64,000 nt of DNA. It comes from Tetragonia tetragonoides. Lineage: Eukaryota; Streptophyta; Magnoliopsida; Caryophyllales; Aizoaceae. Under the pieces are notes generated by a model. It made no database searches. It was not told where the DNA came from and saw only the letters and a program-made list of their open reading frames with translations. Below, in pieces: positions 50,852-63,044 of this stretch (position 1 is the first letter of the stretch; each line of letters begins with the position of its first letter). A program made the position numbers and the translations under genes. Location of the stretch: assembly GCA_038025085.1 (NCBI GenBank), contig CM076152.1:30631501-30695500 (forward strand), written 5' to 3'.

Positions 50852-51319
50852 ACACGCACAGGAGTTTGAAAACAGCCTATATAATGTTTTGTGCGTTTAA
50901 TAATTTTATGTATTAATTTTTTTTTTTGAGAAGAAATAATTTTATGTTCTATTTAGCACTAATGACCCCTTCCTACATTTATTTCCAAATACTCTTGCAG
51001 GTACTTCTTTCGGTGTCAATTACAGGTTTGTTTTGATCATTCTCGATTCCAGTGGAAGAAGTGTAACCTTATGAGATAATTATTTGCGGGATGCAAAATG
51101 AGGTCTTAACTTTGCATTGGATAGCAACGAGTATATACGAAATTGGTTAAAATTAAAGAGGAAAGGTTAATGCACTCATGATTTAGCAAACAATGTAAAA
51201 GGATCTCAGACTCATAAATTGAGCTTTAAGACCCTATCTTGAGAAGAAGAAAAAGATAGAAATACAAAGATTACACTTCTAATAAGGATCTTGAAAGAAC
51301 TAAATAACATCTACATTAT

Positions 51320-52471
51320 TCATTTGCAAGCACGTAATGGGCATCCGCAAAGGCACTTGTTAGGGGTAAAGATATTTGTGCTTACTCGCTTGAATCGCCG
51401 ACCATTTGGAATCGGACCACAAAGCTGATTATAACTTACATCAACAGAGCCCACATCCAACTGACCAAACTGTTTTGGTAGAGACCCATATATCAAATTG
51501 TGGCTCACATTGAAGCCTTTGAGGTTTCGACCAAGGCCCACATTCGAAAAATCAAACTTCAAAAGATTGTTATTGAGTTCCAAAACCACGATGCCTTTAT
51601 AGCTCTTCTCAAACAAAAACGAGGCATCTCCGGTAAGTTGATTGTTATCGAGATTGAGCGACAATATATTAGCCCGACCCAATGACTTCGGGATCGGCCC
51701 ACTCAATCGATTGTTCGAAAAAGAGATGGTACTGAGGTTTGGAAGGAGACCAATAGACAAGGGAATGGGCCCTGTGAACCCATTAGAAACAAGATCGATG
51801 GTGAACAGATTTCTCAGCCGTTGCCCTATAAAATCAGGGATCGAGCCAGACAACTTGTTCGAACTAAGACGAAGGTAATCAAGCTTGTTCAATTGGGCCA
51901 ACGCCGGAGGGAATGGGCCTGTGAGCTTGTTGGAGGATAGATCAAGTTGGAGAAGATTAGTGAGCCGGCCCAAGAACTCAGGGATTGGGCCCGTGTGTCC
52001 ATTGGAAGAGAGGTAAAGTAGGTCCAATTTAGTAAGTTGGACCAAGAAATCGGGAATTGGGCCCATGACATTGGTCTCGGTAATGGATAGTTGTTGGAGA
52101 TTTGTGAGATTGCCAATAGAAGAGGGGATTGGGCCAGACAAATTAGGAACATTCGAAATGGTTAGAGACCAAATGAAGGGAAGTTGGTCCAAGAAAGGTG
52201 GGAGTGGTGCATGGATATCATCAGCATTTCTGATACCCAGTATGTTGACACGGCCGTGTTCATTACACCCGACGTCTTCCCATCCACAACAATCTGTGTT
52301 AGGGTCCCAAGAGGACATAGCCGAGGGGTTTCCGAAGTGGGCTTTGATGCGAAGGAGGACCTTCTTGTCTTGTGGATTGCAGAGATCATCATCGGCCGAG
52401 AGTGAGAGGTTGAAGAAGAGGAATAGAGAGAATGACACTACTAGAAGGTGTGTGAATTTGGGAGGAGCCAT
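51320..52471 (-). CDS. PGIP: Polygalacturonase-inhibitor-like LRR protein (intact copy 3)
   Basis: A single-exon gene of 383 residues: signal peptide (about 1-25, VVSFSLFLFFNLSLS), N-cap with CNPQDKKVLLRIK and TDCCGWEDVGC, about ten LRRs of the LxLSSNxLTGPIPxxL type, then the final SFLFEKS...FNVSHNLIYGSLPKQFG repeats and a C-cap NKCLCGCPLRACK. The domain order and the lack of a membrane anchor fit an apoplastic PGIP. An in-frame upstream ATG at 52534 is about 15 bp from the TATA box (52549-52557), so it lies before the likely transcription start and Met 52471 is chosen. The C-cap has GCPL where copy 1 and the pseudogene at 45.8 kb have GGPL, adding a cysteine that might disturb or change disulfide pairing. 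It is the nearest intact relative of the split copy at 45796. Confidence 0.9.
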   Translation of the reverse strand: MAPPKFTHLLVVSFSLFLFFNLSLSADDDLCNPQDKKVLLRIKAHFGNPSAMSSWDPNTDCCGWEDVGCNEHGRVNILGIRNADDIHAPLPPFLDQLPFIWSLTISNVPNLSGPIPSSIGNLTNLQQLSITETNVMGPIPDFLVQLTKLDLLYLSSNGHTGPIPEFLGRLTNLLQLDLSSNKLTGPFPPALAQLNKLDYLRLSSNKLSGSIPDFIGQRLRNLFTIDLVSNGFTGPIPLSIGLLPNLSTISFSNNRLSGPIPKSLGRANILSLNLDNNQLTGDASFLFEKSYKGIVVLELNNNLLKFDFSNVGLGRNLKGFNVSHNLIYGSLPKQFGQLDVGSVDVSYNQLCGPIPNGRRFKRVSTNIFTPNKCLCGCPLRACK

Positions 52472-52548
52472 AGTTAAGAAAACGTTTGCAATAGTAGTTG
52501 TACTGTTGTAGTAAACAGATAATGCAGGTAACAAGGAAAAGTGCTACC

Positions 52549-52557
52549 TCTTTATAT
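52549..52557 (-). promoter_or_regulatory. TATA box of PGIP-like copy 3
   Basis: The minus strand reads CTATATAAAGAGG 80 bp upstream of the chosen start. The same CTATATAAAG occurs before the split copy at 47280-47289. Confidence 0.6.
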
Positions 52558-52559
52558 AG

Positions 52560-53165
52560 TGGATTAGGCTATTATGTCAAAAACAAATAAAGAAAGAGCA
52601 AATAAGATTATAAAATTGCTTGTTCGTAGAAATTAAATTTACTAATAGATCTTGCCATCCAGCAAATATGACCAAGATTTGAAGACACTGCACATGGCGC
52701 ACTCGTCATATATATTATACTTAGCAGTTAGCATATTGTGGTCTTCATCCTAGCAGTGCAAACTCTCTCAAAATATGACATCCTTTCATAGGCTTATAAT
52801 TTGTTTAAGAGAATTCCCTCACATTGCTTTTGTTAAATTTATTAATGGTTTCTTCTTCATCATTTTTCCATTTGTTTTTGGTTGGGTTCCTGGATGGTGG
52901 ATGATCCAGAAAGTTGTAGCAAGATGTTAACAACATACATATATCTATTAGAGGGGGCACGCATGTTATAAACATGACTTTAAGCTTGTTAGAGGGGATC
53001 TCACTTTAAAACAGACTCATACAAATTTATGTGTTTATCGTATATACATTATAAAAGTGGATGTCTACAATTCTTGTTACAATGACGAATGGATGTCATG
53101 TCATCATGATCACAACAATGGGCACCAAATCATCATTATCATGTATAATTAAAATTTTAATTAAC
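52560..53165. other. Spacer between PGIP-like copy 3 and the Copia element
   Basis: AT-rich; nothing recognised beyond the upstream region of the PGIP-like gene. Confidence 0.5.
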
Positions 53166-53170
53166 ACATT

Positions 53171-53368
53171 TATTGAGATTGTGTGTAATCTTTTTTTATA
53201 TTCCCTTTGTGTATATTCCATGTATTTGTTATTGGGTAGGATTAGGAAACCTCCTAGTCTTAAGCAACTTTTCCTTTCTTAGGGCTTAAGGAAAGCACCC
53301 TTCTATGTGTATATATATCGCACGTATGTTAATGAGAAGATTAAGCGCTACCAATATCAAATTCTTTA
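53171..53368 (+). repeat. 5' LTR of the Copia element
   Basis: About 198 bp, bounded on the right by the PBS and on the left by ACATT, the presumed TSD. It contains a TATATATATCGCACG segment near its 3' part. Confidence 0.6.
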
Positions 53369-53380
53369 TGGTATCAGAGC
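53369..53380 (+). other. Primer binding site (initiator Met tRNA type)
   Basis: TGGTATCAGAGC directly follows the 5' LTR; this is the standard Copia PBS complementary to the 3' part of initiator tRNA-Met. Confidence 0.85.
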
Positions 53381-53477
53381 AGTAGATCAAAACACGTTTC
53401 TATATTTTCTGACCCTCAAGAAACTGTTCCTTCCAATTGTTCCTCGTCAATTTCTTCTGTTTGATTGACAATCTACC

Positions 53478-56400
53478 ATGGCGGGTGATGGGAAGAAAGA
53501 CGGAGATAAGGAAAATAAAGGTTCAGGGGGAGGGATTGATCAATCCTCACCGTTCTACATGCATCCTTCTGAGAGCCCAGGACAAACTCTGACATCTGTT
53601 CTTTTGGATGGAGAAGACTATGAAGGTTGGAGTCGATCTATGTTGATTTCACTCCAAGCGAAAAATAAAATAGGCTTTGTAGATGGTTCCATAGCAGAAC
53701 CAGATGCGAAATCTCCTCTGTATGGAGCATGGGTGCAAAGTAATTCTATGGTTCTTTCTTGGATTTCAAATTCTGTGAGTAAGGATGTTCGTAGCAGCAT
53801 TGGTTACACACGAATGGCTAGAGAGGCTTGGTTGGATCTTCAAGAGCGATTTTTGCAAGGAAACGCTCCACGAATTTATCAATTGAAGAATGAAATTTCA
53901 AACTTGAGTCAAGCAAACGCATCTGTGGCATCATACTACACAAAGCTTAAGGGACTTTGGGACGAGTTAAATGTCTATGAGGAGATTCCTGCTTGTACGT
54001 GTGGTTCATCCAAACGGATGTGCGAGTTACGTGACACGGCAAAACTGTATGACTTTCTCATGGGATTAGATGGAATATACGGTCCTATCCGTACCCAAAT
54101 ACTGGGGATGGTTCCACTACCACCCCTGGGAAGAGCATACGCCATGGTCGCGCAAGAAGAAAAGCAACGAAGTGTTGCTTTAGGGCATGAAATCACAACT
54201 GACGCTGCTGCCATGGCAGTAGCAAAACCCACAAGTTCTGGAGTTAGAAGCAGCCAGGGAACAGGGGGAGGGACAAGCAGTGGAACGGTTTTTTCAAACA
54301 AAATTCAGCAGAATGCTGGACGAAGTGTGTGTGATCATTATGGGAAACTTGGGCATCCAAAAGAAAAGTGCTTTGAAGTCATTGGCTATCCAATCTGGTG
54401 GAAAGGAAAACGAGTCGAGGGAGCCACGACTTCAACCTCTCAACAACAACATAACGTTTTTGGACGTACAGTAGGCAACGCACAAACTACGGATGGTCAA
54501 AAGTCATCTATAGATGGCTCCCCAATTGCTGGTCTTACTAACACACAGTATCAACAATTAATTTCCTTGCTAGGTGGTGCATCAAGTAATATGGTCAATT
54601 TGTCTGGTAAGTTGGTTTCTCCCAACTCATGGATTATTGATACAGGGGCATCTGACCATACGACATCTCTTGATACGCCCATGAATCAAGTTTCTATTAA
54701 TTGTCATCTTCCACCTGTCAAGCTGCCAAACGGAACGCATTTATCAGTTCAGCAAGTAGGAGACGTTCAATTGTCCCAGAATATGAGCCTGAAAGATATC
54801 TTGGGAATTTCACAATTTCAGTGCAATTTGCTTTCTGTTAGTAAATTGACTAAAGATAAGAATTTTGCCTTGATATTTTTTTTCGGATTTTTGTGTTATG
54901 CAGGACCTCCGCTCGAGGAAGCTGACTGGAGTGGGTAAGCAGCGAAATGGGTTATATTATTTTGATCCTGTGCAACGGATCCCAATGGCACACATCACAT
55001 CAACGGCAGCAACGACTAGGCTATGGCATATGTGTTTGGGTCATCCTTCAAATCAGTGTTTGTCTAGAATTTTTTTCTCTACCTGGTGGGTCTAATGACA
55101 ATGCAATTTGTGATGAATGTCATCTAGCTAAGCAAACTCGACTACCTTTTCCTCGCAGTTGGAATAAAACAAGTTTTGCTTTTGAAATGATTCACTGTGA
55201 TATTTGGGGTGGCTACCGTTTAAAGTCTATGTCTGGTGCACATTATTTTTTGACAATTGTCGATGATTATACTAGATGCACTTGGATTTATTTGCTTAAG
55301 GACAAGAGCCAAGCTCATGATTATATGGTAACCTTTTGCAATATGGTGAAAAATCAATTCAATTGTCAAGTTAAACAAGTAAGAAATGATCAAGGTACTG
55401 AATTCTTGTCAGGACCCATGCGAGAATTTTATAATGCTAATGGAATTATGTATCAAACCAGTTGCATTGGCACTCCGCAATAAAATGGTGTGGTTGAGCG
55501 TAAACATACACATTTGTTAGAGGTAGCTCGTGCTTTGCGTTTTCAAGCAAGATTATCAAAACGTTTTTGGGGTGAATGTGTACTTACTGTGGCTTACTTG
55601 ATTAATTTGACTCCAAAGCCAAAATTGGCAAATAAATCACCATATGAGATGTTGTATGGGAAGGAGCCAAAATATGATCATTTAAGAGTTTTTGGCTGCT
55701 TATGTTATGCTCACAAAATGCCCAAGCCACATGATAAGTTTGATGCTCGAGGAGTAAAATGTGTGTTTTTAGGATATCCATATGGGCAAAAGGGGTATAA
55801 GGTTTATAGCATAGAAGAACGAAAAATGTTCGTGTCACGGGATGTTGTGTTTTATGAAGAACAATTCCCTTACAAAGTGACAGCGGGTGACAAGCCTCAA
55901 CAATCCAGTTCGGTTGGCTTTGGCAACACTCCTCTAGATGATGACATGAGTGGTAAGGCAGTGACATTACCATATGAAGATGGTGATGAGTCAAAGCAAT
56001 GTGGCACAGGTGATTGTGATACTCGCCAAGGTGAGATAACTCAGGATGAACCCGTTACAGAATTGGTGGCATCATCCCAAGGAATAATTCCTCTGCCTCC
56101 ACTAGAATCTTCAGTACCAAGGGATTGAGTTGTTCCCTCAGACTCTTCAGTACCCGGAGAAACTATTTCCTCGGTTATTCCTGCAGAACAAGAAATTATT
56201 TCTCCTGTTGTTCCTCCGCGTCCACAGCGATCACGTAATATGCCTATTCGATTGACAGATTATGTGTATGATGTGCCACAAGCTAAAAACCCATCGTCTG
56301 CTCCCTCTTCATCAGCTACCTCAGGTGTGTCCTATCCTATGTCTCATTTTGTCTCATATGATAAATTTTCTCTCTCTCACCGTGCTTTTCTTGGAGCTAT

Positions 56401-57052
56401 TACAACGGAGGCCGAACCAAGGTCTTTCTCACAAGCTATTAAAGATCCACGATGGTGTGAAGCAATGTCCAAAGAAATTGATGCCTTAGAGAAAAATCAC
56501 ACTTGGACGCTTGCACATTTGCCTCCTGAAAAACATGCATTGAATTCCAAATGGGTGTACAAAATTAAGTACAAACCTGATGGGACTATAGAACGATTCA
56601 AGGCGCGTTTGGTGATTTGTGGGAATGAACAAATAGAAGGGATTGATTACAATGAGACTTTTGCTCCAGTTGCTAAACTTGTGACTGTCCGCACTCTTCT
56701 TTATGTTGCTGCCGTACTTCAATGGGAGCTTCATCAACTCGATGTTAATAATGCCTTTTTGCATGGAGACCTCGATGAAGAGATATACATGCGGATTCCT
56801 CAAGGTTTTCATAAATCCGGAGATGATAGAGTTTGTCGATTGCGTAAATCATTATATGGGCTCAAACAGGCTTCGCGTAGTTGGCACCACAAGTTTACTT
56901 CTACTCTTCTTCGGATAGACTTTGTGCAATCCAAGAATGATTACTCGTTGTTCACTTGGCGCCAAGGAAATTCTTTTATTGCAGTATTGATATATGTTGA
57001 TGACCTCATTGTTGCGGGAAATGATTCTCAATGTATAACCCGTCACGTATGT
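53478..57052 (+). pseudogene. Copia gag-pol polyprotein gene, broken
   Basis: The first frame (53478-54938) has a plant Copia gag (TLTSVLLDGEDYEGWSRSM, FVDGSI, DLQERF), a zinc knuckle CDHYGKLGHPKEKC with Tyr in place of the second Cys, and the protease active site WIIDTGASDH (54630-54659). A frameshift near 54880-54900 and another near 55060 lead through the GAG-pre-integrase region (LWHMCLGHPS) into the integrase (CDECHLAKQTRLPF, HCDIWGGY, VDDYTRCTWIY, NDQGTEF). A premature TAA sits in the GTPQ.NGVVERKH region (55481-55483) and a TGA at 56126-56128. RT (WVYKIKYKPDGTIERFKARLV, LDVNNAFLHGDL, GLKQASRSW) ends at YVDD (56993-57004) just before the deletion. It is not a functional element. Confidence 0.9.
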
Positions 57053-57096
57053 TAATGAGAAGATTAAACGCTTCCAATATCATATTCTTTAACATT

Positions 57097-57887
57097 GAAT
57101 CTGGACTACAAGTTATATACAACTTATTTGAATTGCTAGTAATTAATCGAGGTTGTGGTTAGGTCTCGCATAGAGGTTTCAAAATGAAAAACAACAATAA
57201 AAAGAAGTTCTTCGAAATTGTCAAATTTTAAGTATTTAATAGCTTTTTATTAGATTGTGTTCAGTTTAGATCCATTCAAAATCTTTCCAGTCTATTCTCT
57301 CTTGTTAAAGATACAAAGTGAAAACTATTTGACAGTTGGGTTAATAAGAAAGGATGGGGAAGTCACGCGAAACGTCCAAGAGCTATACGCCACCATCTCA
57401 TCTCATTCAGCCACTAATTAAGAGTTTATATGCACCTGCTTTGCATATCCCCCTCCGAGAATCCATCCTCCTAGTAATCCCTTCTCCAAGAATCAGAAGT
57501 CTTAAAGCCACGAAATTCATACAGTTGGCATATTCATTTTTTTTTTGAATAAAGAAGTTTTACCTTAGATTGTATGAATGTTGTTTCTCCTTTAAAACAC
57601 ACTCTTAAACTATGAGTGTTTTGTTACCGAGAAATCGATACGCATAATCGCATCAAAACTTCAGTCATCCAAACCTAAACTAATGCAACATTGTATGAGA
57701 GAATAAAGTAGTGTGTTTATTGAATTGGGTCAAGTATCATTTTTACTCCTCACATAATGGGTCATATATACTAATTAAAAGCACAAATTTCATAAACTTG
57801 GATGGAAGTGACAAGAGTACTAAACCAATTAAGAACTTTTAAAACGCAAAGTTTTTTTTCCAAAATAATAAAATAACATCCACATTT
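57097..57887. other. Spacer between the Copia element and the PGIP pseudogene
   Basis: No gene was recognised; AT-rich with short chance frames. Confidence 0.5.
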
Positions 57888-58889
57888 ACTTGCAAGGAGG
57901 TAATAGACCACCACATAGCACTACAACATTTCAGTTTAAAGAAGGCGTTTTTAAACGTGCTACGTGGACAAAAAAAACGTCCTATTTGGTAAGAGGGCAA
58001 TTTTTAAAATGCCTTTAAAATGCTTTATTCGACTTGTTATCTTATAGATTATTAACAAGGCAATTTTAAAAAAAACGCCCTATTTGATAAGGACCAAAAA
58101 AGACATTTTTAATTGTCCTCCTTGTTTTTTCTCAAAAAAGGCAAATAAAAATGTCCTATTTGATATGGAACAAATGGGACATTATTATTAAAACACCCTC
58201 ATTAATACCTAACAAAAAGGGGTATTGTTAAAACGCCCTCTTTATTTTTAAAACACCCTCCTTGATATCCTAAAAATGAAGCGGGTAGCTTGTTTAATTA
58301 AGAATCGGAATCCTTAATTGTCCAATCCAATCACCAAAATCATAACTCAAGTAATTTTAGAACATAGCTAGATTTCAGCCTTCTGGGAAAATAATAACAA
58401 CCCTTTAATGGGCTATAATGCCTATAAGCTATGCGTTCGTAATACACAGCTTCAGACCCTTATTTATAGGACATTTGGAATCACTATTTTCCAAAATTCG
58501 TCAATGTGGGATTGATGTCATAATTTACTTATCTTTTTATAAGAGTGGTGCTACAACGCAGCCATCAAATTACTAAAGGTCACCAACTTTTATCCTAAGT
58601 TCTCAAAACACCCCTAACATATATTACGAAATGTTGAGAACCTATTTGTTACTCTCTTCACAACTTCTCTAATTGAAACTTCTTAGTAGACCCAAAAATT
58701 ACAAAAAGAACCAATCTTTTTTCTATTAAATAATTCAACATATTGAATGCAATTTAATGATGGAGGATACTGACAATATCTTTGGCGATATGATTGATGA
58801 TATCGATAACATTTTTGACGATGAATTTGAGATATTATAGTCTCATTCGTAGGTTAATGATTGTAAAAAAAAATTCGCAGGTTCCGTAT

Positions 58890-59110
58890 AAAAATTCGCA
58901 GATTGAAAGAGATTCATGAGACTCTTATGAATCTCACAAATGAACTTCATGAGAGCCTCATGAAGCTCATTCATAAGCTTCATGAGTGTCTCATGAAACA
59001 TGTTTTTTTTTAATGTCCATTAGCTTCTCATGTAGGAGTAATAATTAAAGGAACACAATCACCGATTGGATGAGCTTCAGAAAATACTCACAAAGCTCAT
59101 GAGCAAGCTT
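58890..59110. repeat. Cluster of ATGAGCTT/AAGCTCAT inverted phrases
   Basis: TTCATGAGACTCTTATGAATCTCA, CTTCATGAGAGCCTCATGAAGCTCATTCATAAGCTTCATGAG and GCTCATGAGCAAGCTT form overlapping short palindromes just left of the LINE insertion point. Confidence 0.7.
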
Positions 59111-59115
59111 TATCA

Positions 59116-61360
59116 ATATTGGTTGGTGCCTTCCTTTCATGCCTGAGGATGTGAAGAATGTTTTATGGTCTATTCTAGGAGACAAGTCCCCTGACCCTGA
59201 TGGTTTTAGCTCTCAGTTTTTTAAGGATGCTTGGGATGTGGTTGGTGAAGATTTCACTAATGCAATCCTGGATTTCTTTGTTCATGGTAAGCTCCTAAAG
59301 CAAATCAACACCACCTCCATCACTTTAATCCCTAAAAAAAACCATCCTGTTACAGTGGCTGATTTTCGGCCCATAGCTTGTTGCTCTGTGATCTACAAGT
59401 GCATATCCAAACTTCTTTGCAGTAGATTGAAACCAATTTTGCCTGACATCATTAATTAAGTGCAAGGGGGGTTTGTTGCAAATAGATATATTGTGCAAAA
59501 CGTGTTGATAGCTCAAGACTTGGTGAGCCACTATACTAGAAAAGCTACATCCCCAAGATGTATAATGAAAGTGGACTTAAAGAAAGCCTATGACAGCGTT
59601 GAATGGGCTTTTCTTGAAGAAATGATGCAAGCTCTTAACTTCCCGGAGGTTTTCATCAAATGGATAATCACGTGTTAGTTCTCCATATTACTCTGTTGTG
59701 ATTAATGGTTCCTTGCATGGTTTCTTCCCGGGCAAACGAGGACTTCGTCAAGGTGATCCTCTCTCTCCCCTCTTGTTTGTGATATGTATGGAATATCTAT
59801 CCAGAGTGCTCACAAGAGTTGGTGAGATGAATTCTTTTAGTTATCATGCAAAGTGTAAGAGTCTCAACTTTAATCATCTGTGCTTTGCTGACGATTTGCT
59901 TCTGTTCAGTAATGGTGATTATAGCTCGATAATGCTGCTCCTTGAAACATTTTCTGTGGCTTCGGGTTTAATGGCAAATAAAAGTAAATCTGCTATATAT
60001 CGCTGTAATATGGACAAAGATATAGTCAGAACAATTACTTTGGTTTCTGGATATCAAGAAGGTTCCTTGCCTTTTAGATACTTAGGAGTTCCTGTCTCCT
60101 CAAGGAAACTCACTATTGCTGACTGTGATGTATTAATTGAAAAAATCATTGCAAAGATAAGGTGTTGGGGTTCTAAACACTTATCATATGCAGGGCGAGC
60201 GACACTAGTGAATATTGTGCTGCTTTCTTTACACACTTACTGGGCTACTATTTTTGTGCTCCCCAAAGCTGTACTTCATAAAATCACAGCCATATGCAGA
60301 AATTTTCTTTGGGATGGAAAAGCAATTTATACAAGAGTCCCCCAGTTGCTTGGGAGTATGTATGCAGGCCAAAGTCAGCAGGAGGTCTGGGTATTAAGGA
60401 TTGTCTAATATGGAATATAGCTGCTATGGACAAATATACGTGGTGGCTAGCATCAAAGCCTGATTCATTATGGATGAGATGGGTTCATCATGTTTATTTG
60501 AAGCACTCAAACTGGTGGGAGTATACTCCAACTCCCTCTACCAGCTGGTCTTGGAAAAAAGTTTGTGAGGCTAAAAATACCTTCAAAACTAGTTACACAC
60601 AAGATAAATGGATAGGACACACTAGTGGTAAGTATACAATCAATAATGGTTACAAATGGTTGGCTACCTCTTCTCCCAAAGTAGCTTGGGCCAAGTGGGT
60701 CTGGAATCGACTAAATCAACCAAAGCACTGTTTTATTGCATGGATGGCAGCCATGAATAAGCTACAAATCAAAGAGAAGCTTCACAGGATAAACATTTGT
60801 GATGATGATATATGTTTCTTATGTGGTGTAGCTTCTGAAACTTCTTCTCATCTCTTCTTTACCTGTCCCTTTAGTGCAAAATGTTTGGATTTGATGAAAA
60901 CTTGGCTGCAGATCAGAACTATCCATAAAGATGTGTGGAGAATACTTAAGTGGATTTCTAGACAATCCAGATTTAATGGTAGTGTACTATGTGCAGGGAT
61001 CATCAGTATGCTTTATCATGTTTGGAGAATTCGGAATGAAGCCTTCTGGGAACATGTTGTAGCTACACCAGAAGTAGTATTCAAGAAGATCAAGAGTGAT
61101 ATGAAGCTTAGAATTACACAGATTATGCCCAGGAAAGTGTCTCAAAAAGATAGAGAATGGTTCAACTCTCTGTTTTAAAATCTCTCTTGTTTGTAAAAGA
61201 TGTAGAAGTTACGTTCAAAAGTTATAGTTACCCTTGGTTTTAGATGGGCCCTTCCTAAAAGGTAATATCTTACTTTGGGTAGAAACACTTTAGAGGATAT
61301 GCCCTCTTTGTTTGTTATATTTCACTTTGGTAATATAATTTCTTACTTACCAAAAAAAAA
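59116..61360 (+). mobile_element. 5'-truncated L1-type LINE nested in the CACTA element
   Basis: GCTTTATCA occurs at 59107-59115 and 61361-61369 as a TSD. The element ends with CTTACCAAAAAAAAA and begins within ORF2, just upstream of the RT. Length 2.25 kb. Confidence 0.85.
59139..61178 (+). pseudogene. LINE reverse transcriptase and zinc domain (broken)
   Basis: RT motifs: LGDKSPDPDGFSSQFFKDAW, ITLIPKK, DFRPIACCSVIYK (59139-59459), a TAA at 59457-59459, VDLKKAYDSVEW (to 59678), a frameshift near 59675, GLRQGDPLSPLLFVICMEYL and an intact FADD box (59884-59895), a second frameshift near 60340, then GGLGIKDCLIWN and the zf-RVT segment WVWNRLNQPKHCFIAWMAA, CFLCGVASETSSHLFFTC to the natural end near 61178. 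The endonuclease domain is missing. Unlike the 31-34 kb LINE, the catalytic aspartates are intact; the breaks alone inactivate it. The subfamily differs from that of the intronic LINE and is closer to the fragment at 18668. Confidence 0.85.
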
Positions 61361-63044
61361 GCTTTATCATTATTATTGTATGAAGCTTATTGGCAAGCTT
61401 CATTACATGACGGGGTTACAACTTTGAGGGACTATGCTTTTTTTTTTTTTTTTTTTTTTTTTGCTTTTGTGGGTTGGGGACATGGGGTTAGATGAGAGAG
61501 AAAGAGAGGCATGGGAAAATGAAAAAGGGGAAAATGGAAATGGTAATTTAGTCTAATTTAGTGGTGTTTACTAATTTTCTTGGTGTCATTTAGCAAATAT
61601 GTTTTATAATGATGAAAAGGTTGGACATGGGGCGGCATAGCCACATAAAGCAATGCAGTGCAGTCATTCCGCATAACACTTGACAACTCTTCTTTTATCT
61701 TCACTTTTAATCCTTTCTCTCTCTACTACTCCGTAGTATTTATCTTTTCAATTTTCCTTCATTTTTTCACCGAGTTGTTTCTTCGGTTGGTTGCATCTGT
61801 TTATGTCGGTCACACCCTGGATCATCATATGTAATTGTGTGTTCCTCTTGGCAAAGTTGTTAATTGTGTATTCTTCTATGTAATCAATTCATAGCTACTT
61901 TTTTTTTATTTTTTTTATAGTGTCTTCTGTGATATAAAAGTTAATATCTAGGGGGGCATTTCTATTGAAAATGCCCTGCATAATTAAATAGGAAGGCAAT
62001 TTTTTTAGAAATGTCCTATTTGATATGAAAAAAGAAGGTAAAGAAAAAGTGCCTTATTTGATATGAACAGAAGAGACAAGTTTAAAAAGCCCTCTTTAAT
62101 TCACACAAAATGTCCCTTTTTTTATCACATTTCTTGTAGTGTATGCATTTATTATGAGCAAAGATGATCGGGTCAGCTCACTTGAATCGGCGACCGTTCG
62201 GTTACTTCGGTATCGAACCAAAAAGTTGATTATAATCACAGAAAGAGGCTAATGACATTTGGCTAGACCTTTTGGTAGAGATCCATAAATCATATTGTGG
62301 CTTATGTTGAAGCGACCGTTGGTAGAAGCGAGGCCCACATTGGAGAAATCAAACTTCAAAACGTTATCGTTGAGGTAAATAAATGAGATGGTTGCATTGT
62401 CCCTCTCAAACAAAAACGAACAATCCCCAATGATTTTATTCCTAGAGAGATCGAGAGATATTAGTTTAGTCAGGCCCAACGACTTAGGGATTGGTCCACT
62501 TAATCGGTTCCCCGATAACATCAAGGGAGTTGAGTTTCGGAAGGAGACTAAGAGATGAAGGGATCAAGCCTGAAAATTCGTTCGAATCAAGAAGGATGGC
62601 ATTTAGGCTCCTCATCTTCCGACCTCAGAAATCAGGAATCGAACCAGACAACTTATTCAAACTAAGATAGAGGTACTCAAGCCGAGTGAGTTGTGCCAAG
62701 GCTCGAGGGATTGTACCCATGTGTCAATTCGATTAGAGCTCGAGTTGGGCCAGAGTAGAAAGCTGAGCAAGAAAAACCGAAATTGGGCCGAACACATTGG
62801 TTTCGGATATTACTAGCTGAACAAAGTTGTTGTGCATACCAATAGACGAGGGGATTGGGACCAAGAGATGAGGGATATTAATATAAAGATAGATTGTCGA
62901 TAGCAATTGAAGTTGATCCAAGTAAGGGGGGAGAGGGCCTTGGATATCAACATCATCGCTTATTCCGAGCTTAGTGACATGGTCGTGTTCGTCGCAACGA
63001 ATATCTACCTATTCAATACAAAAAAAAAAATGTATTTTGGATCC

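Larger units (their letters stand above)
53171..57091 (+). mobile_element. Ty1-Copia LTR retrotransposon, internally deleted
   Basis: A 5' LTR (53171-53368), a methionine-type PBS, gag and pol, and then only the last about 50 bp of a 3' LTR (57042-57091; CACGTATGTTAATGAGAAGA matches 53323-53342). ACATT flanks both ends (53166-53170 and 57092-57096). The RT is cut immediately after its catalytic box, so the rest of RT, RNase H, the PPT and most of the 3' LTR were lost in one deletion. The LTR termini are not the canonical TG..CA, so the 5' boundary is less certain. Confidence 0.85.
57919..62141. mobile_element. Non-autonomous CACTA element (4.2 kb) inside a PGIP pseudogene
   Basis: Termini CACTACAACATTTCAG and (reverse complement) CACTACAAGAAATGTG. 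Flanks are TAG (57916-57918) and TAT (62142-62144), a 3 bp TSD with one change. Subterminal repeats around GTCCTATTTGATATGG occur at both ends (57970-58200 and 61985-62110). Excluding the LINE (59116-61360) the interior is non-coding, apart from a 27-codon acidic frame near 58758. No transposase. Confidence 0.85.
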
